From positions 1 to 10,875 of the forward strand of contig CACXZL010000102.1 in NCBI GenBank assembly GCA_902772085.1: a stretch of 10,875 bases of DNA, read 5' to 3'. The notes beneath the pieces are model-generated. The model had not been told where the DNA came from. It worked only from the letters and a program-made list of their open reading frames with translations, and ran no database searches. Below are positions 1-7,500 of the stretch, piece by piece (the stretch's first letter is position 1; every line of letters begins with the position of its first letter). The DNA is from an uncultured Coriobacteriaceae bacterium (GTDB taxonomy: Bacteria > Actinomycetota > Coriobacteriia > Coriobacteriales > Atopobiaceae). The position numbers were made by a program, and so were the translations under genes.

Positions 1-2
1 TC

Positions 3-662
3 TGCGGGCAGAAGCCTGGGCCGACCGTGCTCATTACCGCAGGCATCCACAATGCGGAATACGTCGGCATCCAGGCCGCCATCGAGCTCTCCAAGGAACT
101 CGACGTCTCGGCGCTGCACGGCAGCGTGGTCATCGTCCCGCTGGCCAACCGCTCGGGCTTTGAAAACCGCACTATGTCCCGCGTCTTCGAGGACGGCAAG
201 AACCTCAACCGCGTCTTCCCAGGCGACCGGGACGGCAGCGAGGCGGAGCGCCTGGCACACATGCTCTTTGAGGTTTTTATCAAGAATGTGGACGCCTACA
301 TCGACCTCCACTGCGGCGACGGCTACGAGACGCTGATTCCATTCTGCTATTATCTGGGTGACACGCCCGCCGAGGAGACGTACTCCAGATCCTGCATGTT
401 GACCTCTATCCCTGTGTACGACCGCGGGTCAATGCTCTTGTATAGTTCCAAGAACTCAGGCGCCGTGAGCGTGTCCAGCCGTCCCGCCACCACGAACCGT
501 AGAAGTGACCCCTCGACGACAGCATCGGCCGAGAACGACTTGCCATGGTACTCGCGCGGCTGCCCCGCCTTGGCGACCGACAGCTCCCAGAGAAACACCT
601 CCCTGAAAACCTCGCGCACGCTCTCCTCGCGCTCGGGCGCCGCACGCAGGGAACCAAAGTGA
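3..662 (+). CDS. M14 family (AstE/AspA-like) zinc carboxypeptidase or deacylase, partial and truncated
   Basis: The gene enters from the left in frame 3. The first 125 or so visible residues match the succinylglutamate desuccinylase/aspartoacylase branch of M14. They show GIHNAEYVG (the H-x-x-E pair of zinc ligands), a segment with ENRTMSRVFEDGKNLNRVFPG (substrate-binding Asn/Arg region), and DLHCGDGYE with the third zinc ligand His. Family members remove acyl or amino-acyl groups with a zinc-activated water. The GTG at 27 is internal, so the true start lies outside the window. Homology runs to about TPAEET (near 380). The frame then continues by chance to the TGA at 660-662 through the antisense of the neighbouring methyltransferase, giving low-complexity Ser/Arg-rich sequence. 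The C-terminal half, with the catalytic Glu, is missing, so the product is expected to be inactive. The cut is a rearrangement or assembly junction. Family call fairly sure; substrate unknown. Confidence 0.75.
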   Translation, partial: CGQKPGPTVLITAGIHNAEYVGIQAAIELSKELDVSALHGSVVIVPLANRSGFENRTMSRVFEDGKNLNRVFPGDRDGSEAERLAHMLFEVFIKNVDAYIDLHCGDGYETLIPFCYYLGDTPAEETYSRSCMLTSIPVYDRGSMLLYSSKNSGAVSVSSRPATTNRRSDPSTTASAENDLPWYSRGCPALATDSSQRNTSLKTSRTLSSRSGAARREPK

Positions 663-1507
663 TCGGGCAGGTAGTCGTACGCAGGCACCAGCCGCAGCTC
701 AAAGCCCATGTCTTTTACGAACGCCTTCACCTTCTCGTCATCATCGTCGAAGAAGACGTTGTTTCCGATTTCGAAGTCCGCCGTCTTTCCTGCTGCGCTT
801 GCGGTGACTGCTTTGTACAGTCCGACCAGTTGCGTATCGTTCCCGAGAGCCGCCGCAGCAAGGCTCTCGTCGCACTTGCTCATGGCGCGATCCGCAATGG
901 CCCAGCTGCCGCCATGCTCCTCGAGGATGCGGTGGATGTTTGAAAAGACCTCCTCGAGCTCCGGCTGGGTGAAGTACATGAGGAGCCCCTCCGTCGTAAT
1001 GAGAAGGTCGCCAGAGACGTCTCTCGTCGCCTCTCGCAAGGAATCATAGTTGGTCGCGTCAACGCCATGATAGCGAACGTCTGCGTCGAGATTGCCGCCC
1101 TGCTCGTCTATGACGTTGCTCGTGGCGGGACCGATGACGTCGACGACGGCAGGAAGGTCGAGTCCGAGATACCTCCTCCCCTGTCGGTTCATGCGCACGC
1201 CGCGAGACATATAGCCGCAGGGAAGGTCCACGATTTGTCGATCAGCTCGTGCGTCTATGAGATTGTTTGTCATCTGGTATCGGGACTCGATGACTACCAT
1301 GTATGCCGGCGCCAACCGCTTGACCTGCTCCACAAGCTCGGGCGGCACTTTGACGCTGTCCGTATGCTCTCCGAAGGACTCGAAGCCCATTTCCTCCATA
1401 AGCCGCTTCGAGTCTTCGTCTCCGGAAGCGGCATCCAACTGGACACAGGACTTCGCTGTTTTGAACACGGGATTCACGATCTCTCTGAGTTCCTGTACAT
1501 CGTTCAT
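350..1507 (-). CDS. SAM-dependent methyltransferase (LCM/PPM-like) fused to a C-terminal STAS domain, 3' end truncated
   Basis: 385 codons. The ATG is at 1507-1505, preceded by GGAG with good spacing. Residues about 60-290 form a class I methyltransferase of the leucine-carboxyl-methyltransferase type. They show motif I IVDLPCGYM (92-100), the acidic residue in YLGLDLP (113-119) expected to bind SAM, and TEGLLMYF (172-179), a family hallmark. Residues about 325-382 are a STAS domain as in anti-sigma-factor antagonists: RFVVAGRLDTLTAPEF, then LEYVSSAG with the serines at the usual phosphorylation site (378-379). A STAS domain normally continues some 40 residues past SSAG. Here it stops at SSAGV-SPR-stop, exactly where the convergent M14 gene also breaks. 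The substrate is unknown; the STAS part suggests control by phosphorylation or a partner kinase, which is inference. The upstream region has a perfect TATAAT (1573-1568). Confidence 0.8.
   Translation of the reverse strand: MNDVQELREIVNPVFKTAKSCVQLDAASGDEDSKRLMEEMGFESFGEHTDSVKVPPELVEQVKRLAPAYMVVIESRYQMTNNLIDARADRQIVDLPCGYMSRGVRMNRQGRRYLGLDLPAVVDVIGPATSNVIDEQGGNLDADVRYHGVDATNYDSLREATRDVSGDLLITTEGLLMYFTQPELEEVFSNIHRILEEHGGSWAIADRAMSKCDESLAAAALGNDTQLVGLYKAVTASAAGKTADFEIGNNVFFDDDDEKVKAFVKDMGFELRLVPAYDYLPDHFGSLRAAPEREESVREVFREVFLWELSVAKAGQPREYHGKSFSADAVVEGSLLRFVVAGRLDTLTAPEFLELYKSIDPRSYTGIEVNMQDLEYVSSAGVSPR
361..385. other. Rearrangement or assembly junction between two convergent truncated genes
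   Basis: About 20 bases are readable as the last M14 residues on the plus strand (DTPAEET) and as the STAS core (YVSSAGV) on the minus strand. Both proteins lose family similarity just beyond it. A single breakpoint inside a short stretch of shared sequence explains both truncations. Confidence 0.65.
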
Positions 1508-1567
1508 GACTAATCTCCATTCTCGATTCGCATGTCTAAGCAGGACATCACTATTTCGCGAAAAAGA

Positions 1568-1573
1568 ATTATA
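1568..1573 (-). promoter_or_regulatory. -10 box for the methyltransferase-STAS gene
   Basis: A perfect TATAAT on the minus strand about 60 bases upstream of the ATG at 1507. I see no good -35 at 16-18 bases upstream (the hexamer there is CGCGTG), so this is a -10 match only. Confidence 0.35.
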
Positions 1574-1735
1574 CGCATTGAGTCACAAAGCACGCGACCA
1601 CATCAGAAATGCCACGAATTAACCTCATCCTGCCAAGTGGCCACAACGGTAAAAAGTGCAGATTAATCAGCATCGGAGATAGCGTTGGGGCCATTCAAAG
1701 CAAACACCTGCAATTTATGCTCGTTTATAAGATTG

Positions 1736-1950
1736 TTAATTTGTATTGATGAAGTCTCTTGCCATGCGGGTGCATGCGCGGTCAAGCGTGTCGGAATTAT
1801 GCTCGCGCAGCTTGACGCTACCAAGATACTTCTCAATACACCTTATATCGACCTCGCTGTGCTGTATCGTCAGGGCGAACGTCTTTCCTTGGATACGCCT
1901 TGCATCGTGCCAGATCTATGAAACGGGGCGTTATGACTCGTTTTTCCATG
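1736..1950 (-). pseudogene. Small unidentified reading frame, broken by a frameshift
   Basis: On the minus strand a start at about 1950 reads MEKRVITPRFIDLA. One base out of frame from there, a coding-like stretch follows (IQGKTFALTIQHSEVD, CIEKYLGSVKLREHNSDTLD, RACTRMARDFINTN) and ends at a TAA at 1738-1736. Joined, the parts would give a protein of about 70 residues with charged amphipathic helices. The plus-strand frame over the same region looks much less protein-like. I do not recognise the family. It could be a decayed small regulator or the C-terminus of a larger gene lost from this locus. No clear ribosome-binding site precedes the start. It lies in the AT-richer region that also holds the tRNA-like relic. 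Confidence 0.3.
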
Positions 1951-1964
1951 AATTGACAGTGGTG

Positions 1965-1991
1965 TTGACCTGCGGTTTTGTTTGTTACACT
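1965..1991 (+). promoter_or_regulatory. Extended -10 promoter upstream of the tRNA-like relic and fic
   Basis: TTGACC (1965-1970), a short 15-base spacer, then TGTTACACT, an extended -10 of the form TG-n-TACACT (1983-1991). A second TTGACA lies at 1953-1958. Transcription would start just before the tRNA-like sequence and could continue into fic 130 bases downstream. The assignment rests on motif match alone. Confidence 0.35.
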
Positions 1992-1995
1992 ATAC

Positions 1996-2075
1996 TTATG
2001 AATAGGCTATATGCGAACGCAGCCCTCTGGCTCATCACGCGGAAGTCGGAGGTTCAAATCCTGCCCTGTGATCCA
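1996..2075 (+). pseudogene. tRNA-like relic (CAT anticodon position, encoded CCA)
   Basis: The 3' half has tRNA geometry. There is a 7-base anticodon loop CTCATCA (2031-2037) with T33 and CAT in place, variable loop AAGTC (2043-2047), T loop TTCAAAT (2053-2059) between 5-base arms GGAGG and CCTGC, a 7-base acceptor strand CCTGTGA, discriminator T (2072) and CCA (2073-2075). A perfect 4-base D-stem GGCT/AGCC (2005-2008 with 2021-2024) also fits. However, the anticodon stem has two mismatches, the T stem one, the acceptor stem pairs poorly, and the D loop lacks GG. It is therefore a decayed tRNA or an integration-site remnant rather than a working gene. The resemblance is strongest to CAT-anticodon (Met-type) tRNAs in the anticodon-to-T-arm segment. 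Confidence 0.4.
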
Positions 2076-2128
2076 ATTTCCACAGTCCCTACGGATTTGT
2101 TAATATATCTGCCGTTGGAGGAGTGTTC

Positions 2129-2734
2129 ATGACCTTGCAAAACAAGCTGGGGATAGCTGATCCGGTCGAGCTTGCCCACGAGGAGGAGCGCGTCTCAAAG
2201 GCAGCGGCGCTCGAGATGTACCGGGACGGCACGCTCGACGCCATGAGGCCCGGCAGTCTCGCCGCGCTCGCCGCGATTCATGAGCGACTCTTCGGCGAGA
2301 TATACGACTTCGCCGGCAAAATCCGCACCGTCAACCTGGCCAAGGGCAGCTTCCGCTTCGCGTCGGCGCTTTACCTCGGCTCAGCAATTCGTGCCGTGGA
2401 GGCAATGCCACAAGAGACGTTCGACCAGATCGTAGAGAAGTACGTAGAGATGAACGTCGCCCATCCCTTCCGCGAGGGAAACGGCCGTAGCGGTCGCATC
2501 TGGCTGGACCACATGTTTCGAGTCGAGCTGGGAAGGACCGTGGACTGGTCGGCGATCCCGCGCGAGGACTACCTCTTCGCCATGGAGCGCAGCCCTGTGC
2601 GCGACACGGAGATCAAGGCGCTCCTCGCCGGCGCCCTCTCTGACGAGCTCGACGACGTGACGCTGCTCGCCCGCGGCATCGACGCCAGCTACGCGTACGA
2701 GGGCTACGCGGCGTACCGCACAGAGGAACTGTAG
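2129..2734 (+). CDS. fic: Fic family AMP-transferase, class III (self-inhibited)
   Basis: 201 residues. The ATG at 2129 is chosen because GGAGGA lies six bases upstream; the GTG at 2123 would overlap that site. The active-site loop is H112-PFREGNGRSGR, a full match to HPFx(D/E)GNGRxxR, with the catalytic His and the phosphate-binding GNGR present. Fic enzymes transfer AMP from ATP to Ser, Thr or Tyr hydroxyls of target proteins. In the small NmFic-type members the targets include DNA gyrase and topoisomerase IV, which makes them growth-arrest toxins. The C-terminus carries S187-YAY-E191-G192, matching the (S/T)xxxE(G/N) inhibitory helix. In class III Fics this helix sits in the same chain and blocks ATP binding until relieved by a change of oligomer state or autoadenylylation. 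Length and opening (LQNKLGI) fit the NmFic type of about 190-200 residues. No separate antitoxin gene is visible or needed. Confidence 0.9.
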   Translation: MTLQNKLGIADPVELAHEEERVSKAAALEMYRDGTLDAMRPGSLAALAAIHERLFGEIYDFAGKIRTVNLAKGSFRFASALYLGSAIRAVEAMPQETFDQIVEKYVEMNVAHPFREGNGRSGRIWLDHMFRVELGRTVDWSAIPREDYLFAMERSPVRDTEIKALLAGALSDELDDVTLLARGIDASYAYEGYAAYRTEEL

Positions 2735-2917
2735 GCGGCGCGGTCCTTGGACGGGCCCCTCGTATGCGCAGCCCTCGATCTTCCATCTGCGTGGCCAATC
2801 ATCCCTCGCGGGCCTTGATGCCGGCGCAACGGCTTTCGGGGCGTCAACGTAACGTGCATACGTCCGAAATTACATACAGCCGATTGCATGCAGCCTGCGG
2901 CCAACAGGGATTGATCA

Positions 2918-3066
2918 ATGGTCACCGAGGTGCCTATCGGAAACTCCATAGTCGACTTCCTCATCATCAACGTCATGGCCGATCGTCTATAAAGACCGAC
3001 CTCAACAGCCTGGCCAGGCTCGACACGCAGCTCACAGATCACTATCGGACCTTCGATTTGATACGC
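2918..3066 (+). pseudogene. Decayed sce7726-like (PD-(D/E)XK superfamily) gene
   Basis: Frame 2 from 2918 reads TEVPIGNSIVDFLIIN and hits a TAA at 2990-2992. Frame 1 immediately continues the same fold with IKTDLNSLARLDTQLTDHYR and FDLI. Joined, this matches the sce7726-family pattern as I know it: G(N/K)S..D..(I/L)IN, then YEIK(T/S)D.DSL.RL..Q...Y...FD. The Asp and the E-x-K triad are the nuclease-like core residues, and the E is lost at the break, which looks like a deletion of a few bases. The part upstream of 2918 and the C-terminal part after FDLI are not recognisable, so only a core fragment survives. It sits between fic and the helicase-nuclease, suggesting turnover of accessory genes here. 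The family call is from memory of the motif and is moderately sure. Confidence 0.45.
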
Positions 3067-3102
3067 CATCACGAGGATAAGACACGGTTATTCCTCAATA
3101 CT

Positions 3103-3131
3103 TTGCTCGTACACACCCACACATGTATGAT
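3103..3131 (+). promoter_or_regulatory. Promoter candidate for the helicase-nuclease gene
   Basis: TTGCTC (3103-3108), a 17-base spacer, then TATGAT (3126-3131), about 48 bases before the ATG at 3179. Spacing is ideal and the -10 is close to consensus. Motif match only. Confidence 0.4.
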
Positions 3132-3178
3132 GTCATTGTCACTTTGTTCCCTACGCAAGTATGCCATGGAGATACCAG

Positions 3179-4558
3179 ATGTCCGAGATGCATAAGAAGC
3201 TGGAGCGTTGGGCCGAGAAGCTGCTCGACACTGGCAAGCGAAACAACCTCATCAACTTCCACGACGCGAAGTCATCGTCCGCGGAGATCGTCTCCCCCAC
3301 TCCCGAGGACGTCTTCGGCAGGTGCGCGGTCGGCAACGTGTTTCAGGTCTTCGACCCGAAGCTCGAAGCTGACGAGGACGACGACCTGGCGTCGGAGGAA
3401 AACAAGGGCGCGCAGAAGTCGAGGCCGCAGAGTCGCGACGAGTACGTCCGCCGCTTCTCGGGCAGTCTCGCCAAAGGCAGCCAGGTGCTGGTATACTCCC
3501 AAACCCCCAACCCCATCACCACCGTGCGAAACATCGCAAAGAGGGCCAGGCAGATCGAGGACGAGACGGGCATCAACGCGACCTACCTGGCGTTTGGCTT
3601 CCTTCGCTGGAGCGAGAAGGAGAACCCCAAGGTGACCTACCGGGCGCCGCTCCTGCTCGTCCACGTGAGCATCGTCGCCGGCTCCGTGCTGGACCCCGTG
3701 AAGATCGAGGTGAGCGACGACGACGTGGTGGTCAACCCCACGTTCGGCTACCTCCTCCAGGCAGAGTTCGGCTTCTGCCTCCCCGAATACGAGGACGGCC
3801 AGACGCTCGCCGCGTACTACGCGCAGGTCAGCGGCCTGGTGGAGCGCCTCGGTTGGACGGTTGTGGACGAGTGCAAGATCGGCATCTTCTCCTTCCTGAA
3901 GATGAACATGTACGAGGACCTGATGGCAAACGGCGACATGGTCTTGGAGAACCCCAACGTCGTCGCGCTTCTTGGCGGGGACGTAGACACCAACTCCATC
4001 GCCTTCGACGACGGCCCGCACCAGGTCGAGAACCCGCTCATAGACCTGCACACGGTCGTCGACGCCGACTCCAGCCAGATGGAGGCCGTCGAGATGGCGA
4101 AGGCCGGCAAGAGCTTCGTGCTCCAGGGCCCTCCCGGCACGGGGAAGAGCCAGACCATCACAAACATCATCGCCGAGCTTTTGCACGACGGACGAAAGGT
4201 GTTGTTCGTCTCGGAGAAGCAGGCGGCGCTCAACGTCGTCTACGACAAGCTGACCAAGGTGGGCCTGGCCGATTTCTGCCTCGAGCTCCACAGCCACAAG
4301 GCAAACAAAAAAGCGGTCATCGACGAGATCAACAGGACGCTCGATCAGGCGCAAGGGCGAGGCCCAGTCCAGGCTCGACTCCTACGAGCGTGCGCTGCAC
4401 GAGCGCCGCGACGTCATAGACATGTCACTCTACCAGCTCTTCGAGTCGTATTCCGCCCTCAGGTCGTTCCGCGACATGTCGTTCTCGTTCGCGGACGTCC
4501 AGGACAAGGGCCACGACTGGATGCAGCGGGCAACGGAGCTTCTGGAGCGCTACGTTGA
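3179..4558 (+). CDS. DUF4011/DUF3320 helicase-nuclease, N-terminal part (frameshifted)
   Basis: I choose the ATG at 3179 because GGAG (3168-3171) lies seven bases upstream; the ATG at 3161 has no such site. The opening KKLERWAEKLLDTGKRNNLINF is the DUF4011 hallmark (LLD.G.RN.L.NF). DUF4011 and a linker fill about residues 1-290. The helicase core begins at LQGPPGTGKSQTITNI (Walker A/P-loop near residue 317) and SEKQAALNVVYDKL (motif Ia). It breaks after DEINRTLDQA near 4351, where homology jumps to frame 3. The remainder of this frame, to the stop at 4558, is Arg/Ala-rich non-homologous sequence. If the frameshift is real, the product is a roughly 460-residue stub with a P-loop but no Walker B or nuclease. 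The rest of the protein is described in the next entry. Confidence 0.85.
   Translation: MSEMHKKLERWAEKLLDTGKRNNLINFHDAKSSSAEIVSPTPEDVFGRCAVGNVFQVFDPKLEADEDDDLASEENKGAQKSRPQSRDEYVRRFSGSLAKGSQVLVYSQTPNPITTVRNIAKRARQIEDETGINATYLAFGFLRWSEKENPKVTYRAPLLLVHVSIVAGSVLDPVKIEVSDDDVVVNPTFGYLLQAEFGFCLPEYEDGQTLAAYYAQVSGLVERLGWTVVDECKIGIFSFLKMNMYEDLMANGDMVLENPNVVALLGGDVDTNSIAFDDGPHQVENPLIDLHTVVDADSSQMEAVEMAKAGKSFVLQGPPGTGKSQTITNIIAELLHDGRKVLFVSEKQAALNVVYDKLTKVGLADFCLELHSHKANKKAVIDEINRTLDQAQGRGPVQARLLRACAARAPRRHRHVTLPALRVVFRPQVVPRHVVLVRGRPGQGPRLDAAGNGASGALR
4349..4353 (+). other. Frameshift inside the helicase-nuclease gene
   Basis: Codons up to GCG (4349-4351) are in frame 2 and codons from AAG (4353) are in frame 3. 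The sequence GCGCAAG has one base too many or two too few. Restoring GCGCGCAAG, a lost CG dinucleotide, would give the continuous reading LDQARKGEAQSRLD, so a two-base loss in a short GC repeat is the simplest explanation. Confidence 0.8.
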
Positions 4559-7500
4559 GTACGTTCCCTCCGTGGGACCAGACTACAGGGAGAACCCCTG
4601 GCATGGCTTCTTGGACGCGGGCATCTCCTACGAGGGTCAAGGGACGCTGAGGACGGACCTTGCGACGCTGAGCGAGGGCTACAGGCGCCTCAACGACCTG
4701 GCCAAGGAGATTCAGGCGAGGTACGGCACCCCCGACCCGAGCTTTGCGGACACCGTCCGCTGGGCATCGCTTCTCGACTTCGCGGCAGACTCCGACGCGG
4801 TGACCCCGGACCTCTTGCACAAGAGCCGTCTCGGCGAGGCATACCCCGTCCTCAAGCAGATGGGCAGGCTGAGCCAGAGCATCGTCCCTTTGAGGGACAA
4901 GCTGCTGGGAGGATTCGACCAAGCGGCCTTGAGCGAGCTCAACGGCAAGGACCTTCATCGCAGGCTGGTCGAGCAGCACGGCTCCTTCTTCTCGCGGCTG
5001 CTCAACCAAGACTACAAGAGCCTCGTCAGCTCGGTACAGCGGCACAGCAAGACGGGAGAGAAGCCCAGCTACCAGCAGATGCTCGAGCTCTCGTCGGACC
5101 TCGCGCAGCTCCAGTCCCTCAACGAGGCCTTCGCCGAGGCCGAGCGCAGCGCGGCCGGATGCCTCGGTCCCTGCTACCGCGGACCCGACACCGACTGGGG
5201 CAATCTGCTGGTGTCGCTTCACAAGCTCGGAGTCCTTCTTGGCGACGACGCGCAGTGGCTTGGATCGTTTACGAGCATGTCTGCCGAGGACTTCGAGCGA
5301 AGCCGCAGCGCCTTCCGCTCCGACGCGGCCGCGATCCGCAATGGCGTCTCAGAGGTCGCCGCCGCGAGAGAGCGAGTGGCGGCCCAGTTTGACGCAAGCG
5401 AGCTCGACCTCGAGAACGGCTCCTATGCCGCATGCGTCGGCAAATTGGAGGCATGCCTCGACGACTTCGACAAGCTCGGCAACTGGAAGGCGTTCATGGA
5501 CCTCCTCGCAAAGCTTGAGGACGCCGAGCTCATCCCGTACGTCCACGCCACGATAGACGAGGCGATGGAGCCGTCGGAGATTGTTGGCACGTTCAAGAGG
5601 TGCTTCTATCGGCAGTGGATCGAGAGGATCGCGTTCACGGTGCCGGAGATATCGACGTTTACGAGGGTGACGCAAGACCAGGCCATACGCACGTTCGTCG
5701 AGAAGGACGCACGGCAGTACGTCATCAGCCGAGCCCAGATCGTGTCGGAGCTCTCCCAGCGACGCCCACACATGAACCTCATCGCCGGCGGCAGCGCGCT
5801 TTCGGTGCTCAGGCGCGAGGGCCGCAAGAAGCGCAAGCAGATGCCCATCCGCAAGCTCCTCTCCGAGACGGGTCCCCTCGTCCAGACCGTGAAGCCGTGC
5901 TTCCTCATGTCTCCCCTCTCCGTCAGCACGTTCCTCGACCCGAGCTGCATCTCCTTCGACACGGTCGTCTTCGACGAGGCGTCGCAGATCTTCCCGCAGG
6001 ATGCGGTCGGGGCGATCTACAGGGGCAAGCAGCTCATCGTGGTCGGCGACTCGCGGCAGATGCCACCCAGCGACTTCTTCAACGCCGCCGTCGACATCGA
6101 AGACGACGAGGTGGGAGACATTAACGACTTCGAGTCGATACTCGACATCTGCAGCAGCGTGTTTTGCACCAAGAGGCTCTCTTGGCACTATCGCAGCCAC
6201 CACGAGCAGCTGATCGCCTTCTCGAACCTCAACTTCTACAACAACAGCCTCATCACCTTCCCTTCCTCCACGGCAGACCGCGAGGGCATAGGCGTGGACT
6301 ACTATCGCGTGGACGGCACGTTCGACCGCACGAGCAAGACGAACCGCGCCGAGGCCGAGTTCATAGCCGACCTCGTCTTCAGGCACTTCGAGGAGCATCC
6401 GAGACGCAGCATCGGAGTCGTCGCCTTCTCCGTGGCGCAGCAGGGGCTCATCGACAGGATCATATCGAAGCGCCGGGAGCTCGATCCCTCCTTTGAGGAG
6501 TACTTCTCCGCGTCGCGACGCGAGCCGTTCTTCGTAAAGAACCTCGAGACGGTGCAGGGCGACGAGAGGGACACGATCATCTTTAGCGTGGCCTACGCGC
6601 CAGACGCGCAGGGACGTTTCATTCACAACTTCGGACCCCTCAACCGCGAGGGCGGCGAGCGCAGGCTCAACGTCGCCATCACCCGCGCGAAGGACAACGT
6701 GAAGCTCGTCGCGTCGATCTCCTACACCGACATCGACCTGAGCCGCTCGAACGCGGTGGGGTCCCGGCTGCTCCGCTCGTACCTCGACTTCGCAGAGAAC
6801 GGAGAGGTGGCGCTCGAGCGCAGCGTGTCGGTCCCGGTCAGCGACCAGTTCGACTCCTCCTTCGAGGAGGAGGTCTGCGACTTCCTGAGGGAGCAGGGGT
6901 TCACCGTAGACACGCAGATCGGCTGCTCGGGATATCGCATCGACATGGGCGTCCGCATACCCGGAAGCTCGGACTACGTTCTGGCCATAGAGTGCGACGG
7001 CGCCACCTACCACAGCTTCGCGAACGCGCGCGACCGGGACAGCCTGAGGCAGCGCGTACTGGAGAGTATGGGATGGAGGTTCTATCGCATCTGGTCCACC
7101 GATTGGTTCAAAAACAACGCCGTCGAGAAGGAGCGCCTCCTCGCCGCAGTGCGCGACGCGCTGGCAGACGCGGTCACGCGGGCATCGGACAACGAGGAGG
7201 AGACCGAGCCCGCCGCCGTCGAGGAGGCACAGTACGCGACCGAGGCGGCCGAGCAGCCGTCTCCCTTCGAGGAGTATCGCCAGATCGACGCGATGGCGGC
7301 GATCGAGAGAAACGGCGGCAACCTGCAGCTGGGCGTCCGCGAGGTGCTCGAGGCCGAGGCGCCCCTCTCCGAGGAGCTGCTCCTGAAGAGAATCGTCGAC
7401 TTCTTTGACCGCAAGTCGGTCACGAAGGTCGTCTTGCGGGAGTACGAGCGGAGGATGGCGGGATGCCTCCGCAACGGCATCGTCCGTCGGGACGGGTTCC

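Larger units (their letters stand above)
1508..2128. other. AT-richer intergenic region without an intact gene
   Basis: This 620-base stretch separates the methyltransferase from fic and is visibly lower in GC than its flanks. It holds the -10 box at 1568-1573, the broken minus-strand frame at 1736-1950, a plus-strand promoter-like sequence at 1965-1991 and the tRNA-like relic at 1996-2075. In 1580-1735 I see nothing I can name. Plus-strand frames here (for example 1685-1921 and 1746-2132) have no ribosome-binding site and no family resemblance. Confidence 0.6.
2735..3178. other. Intergenic region between fic and the helicase-nuclease
   Basis: No intact gene. It contains the sce7726-like relic (about 2918-3066) and a promoter candidate (3103-3131). 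I see nothing identifiable in 2735-2915. The long frames that span it (plus 2764-3195, minus 2704-3072) do not give family-like protein over their whole length. Confidence 0.6.

Noticed and set aside
1746..2132. Plus-strand 128-codon frame through the tRNA-like region
   Set aside because: No ribosome-binding site, no protein-like composition, and it overlaps the promoter-like sequence, tRNA-like relic and the fic start.
2704..3072. Minus-strand 122-codon frame in the fic-helicase gap
   Set aside because: Its best-looking part is opposite the sce7726-like relic, and the rest is Arg-rich and overlaps fic; no family match.
3272..4354. 360-codon antisense frame opposite the DUF4011 region
   Set aside because: Low-complexity His/Val/Asp-rich translation with no recognisable domain; a shadow of the real gene.
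4422..4424. ATG at 4422 as an independent start for the C-terminal helicase part
   Set aside because: No ribosome-binding site precedes it, and family-like residues in the same frame extend upstream to 4353.
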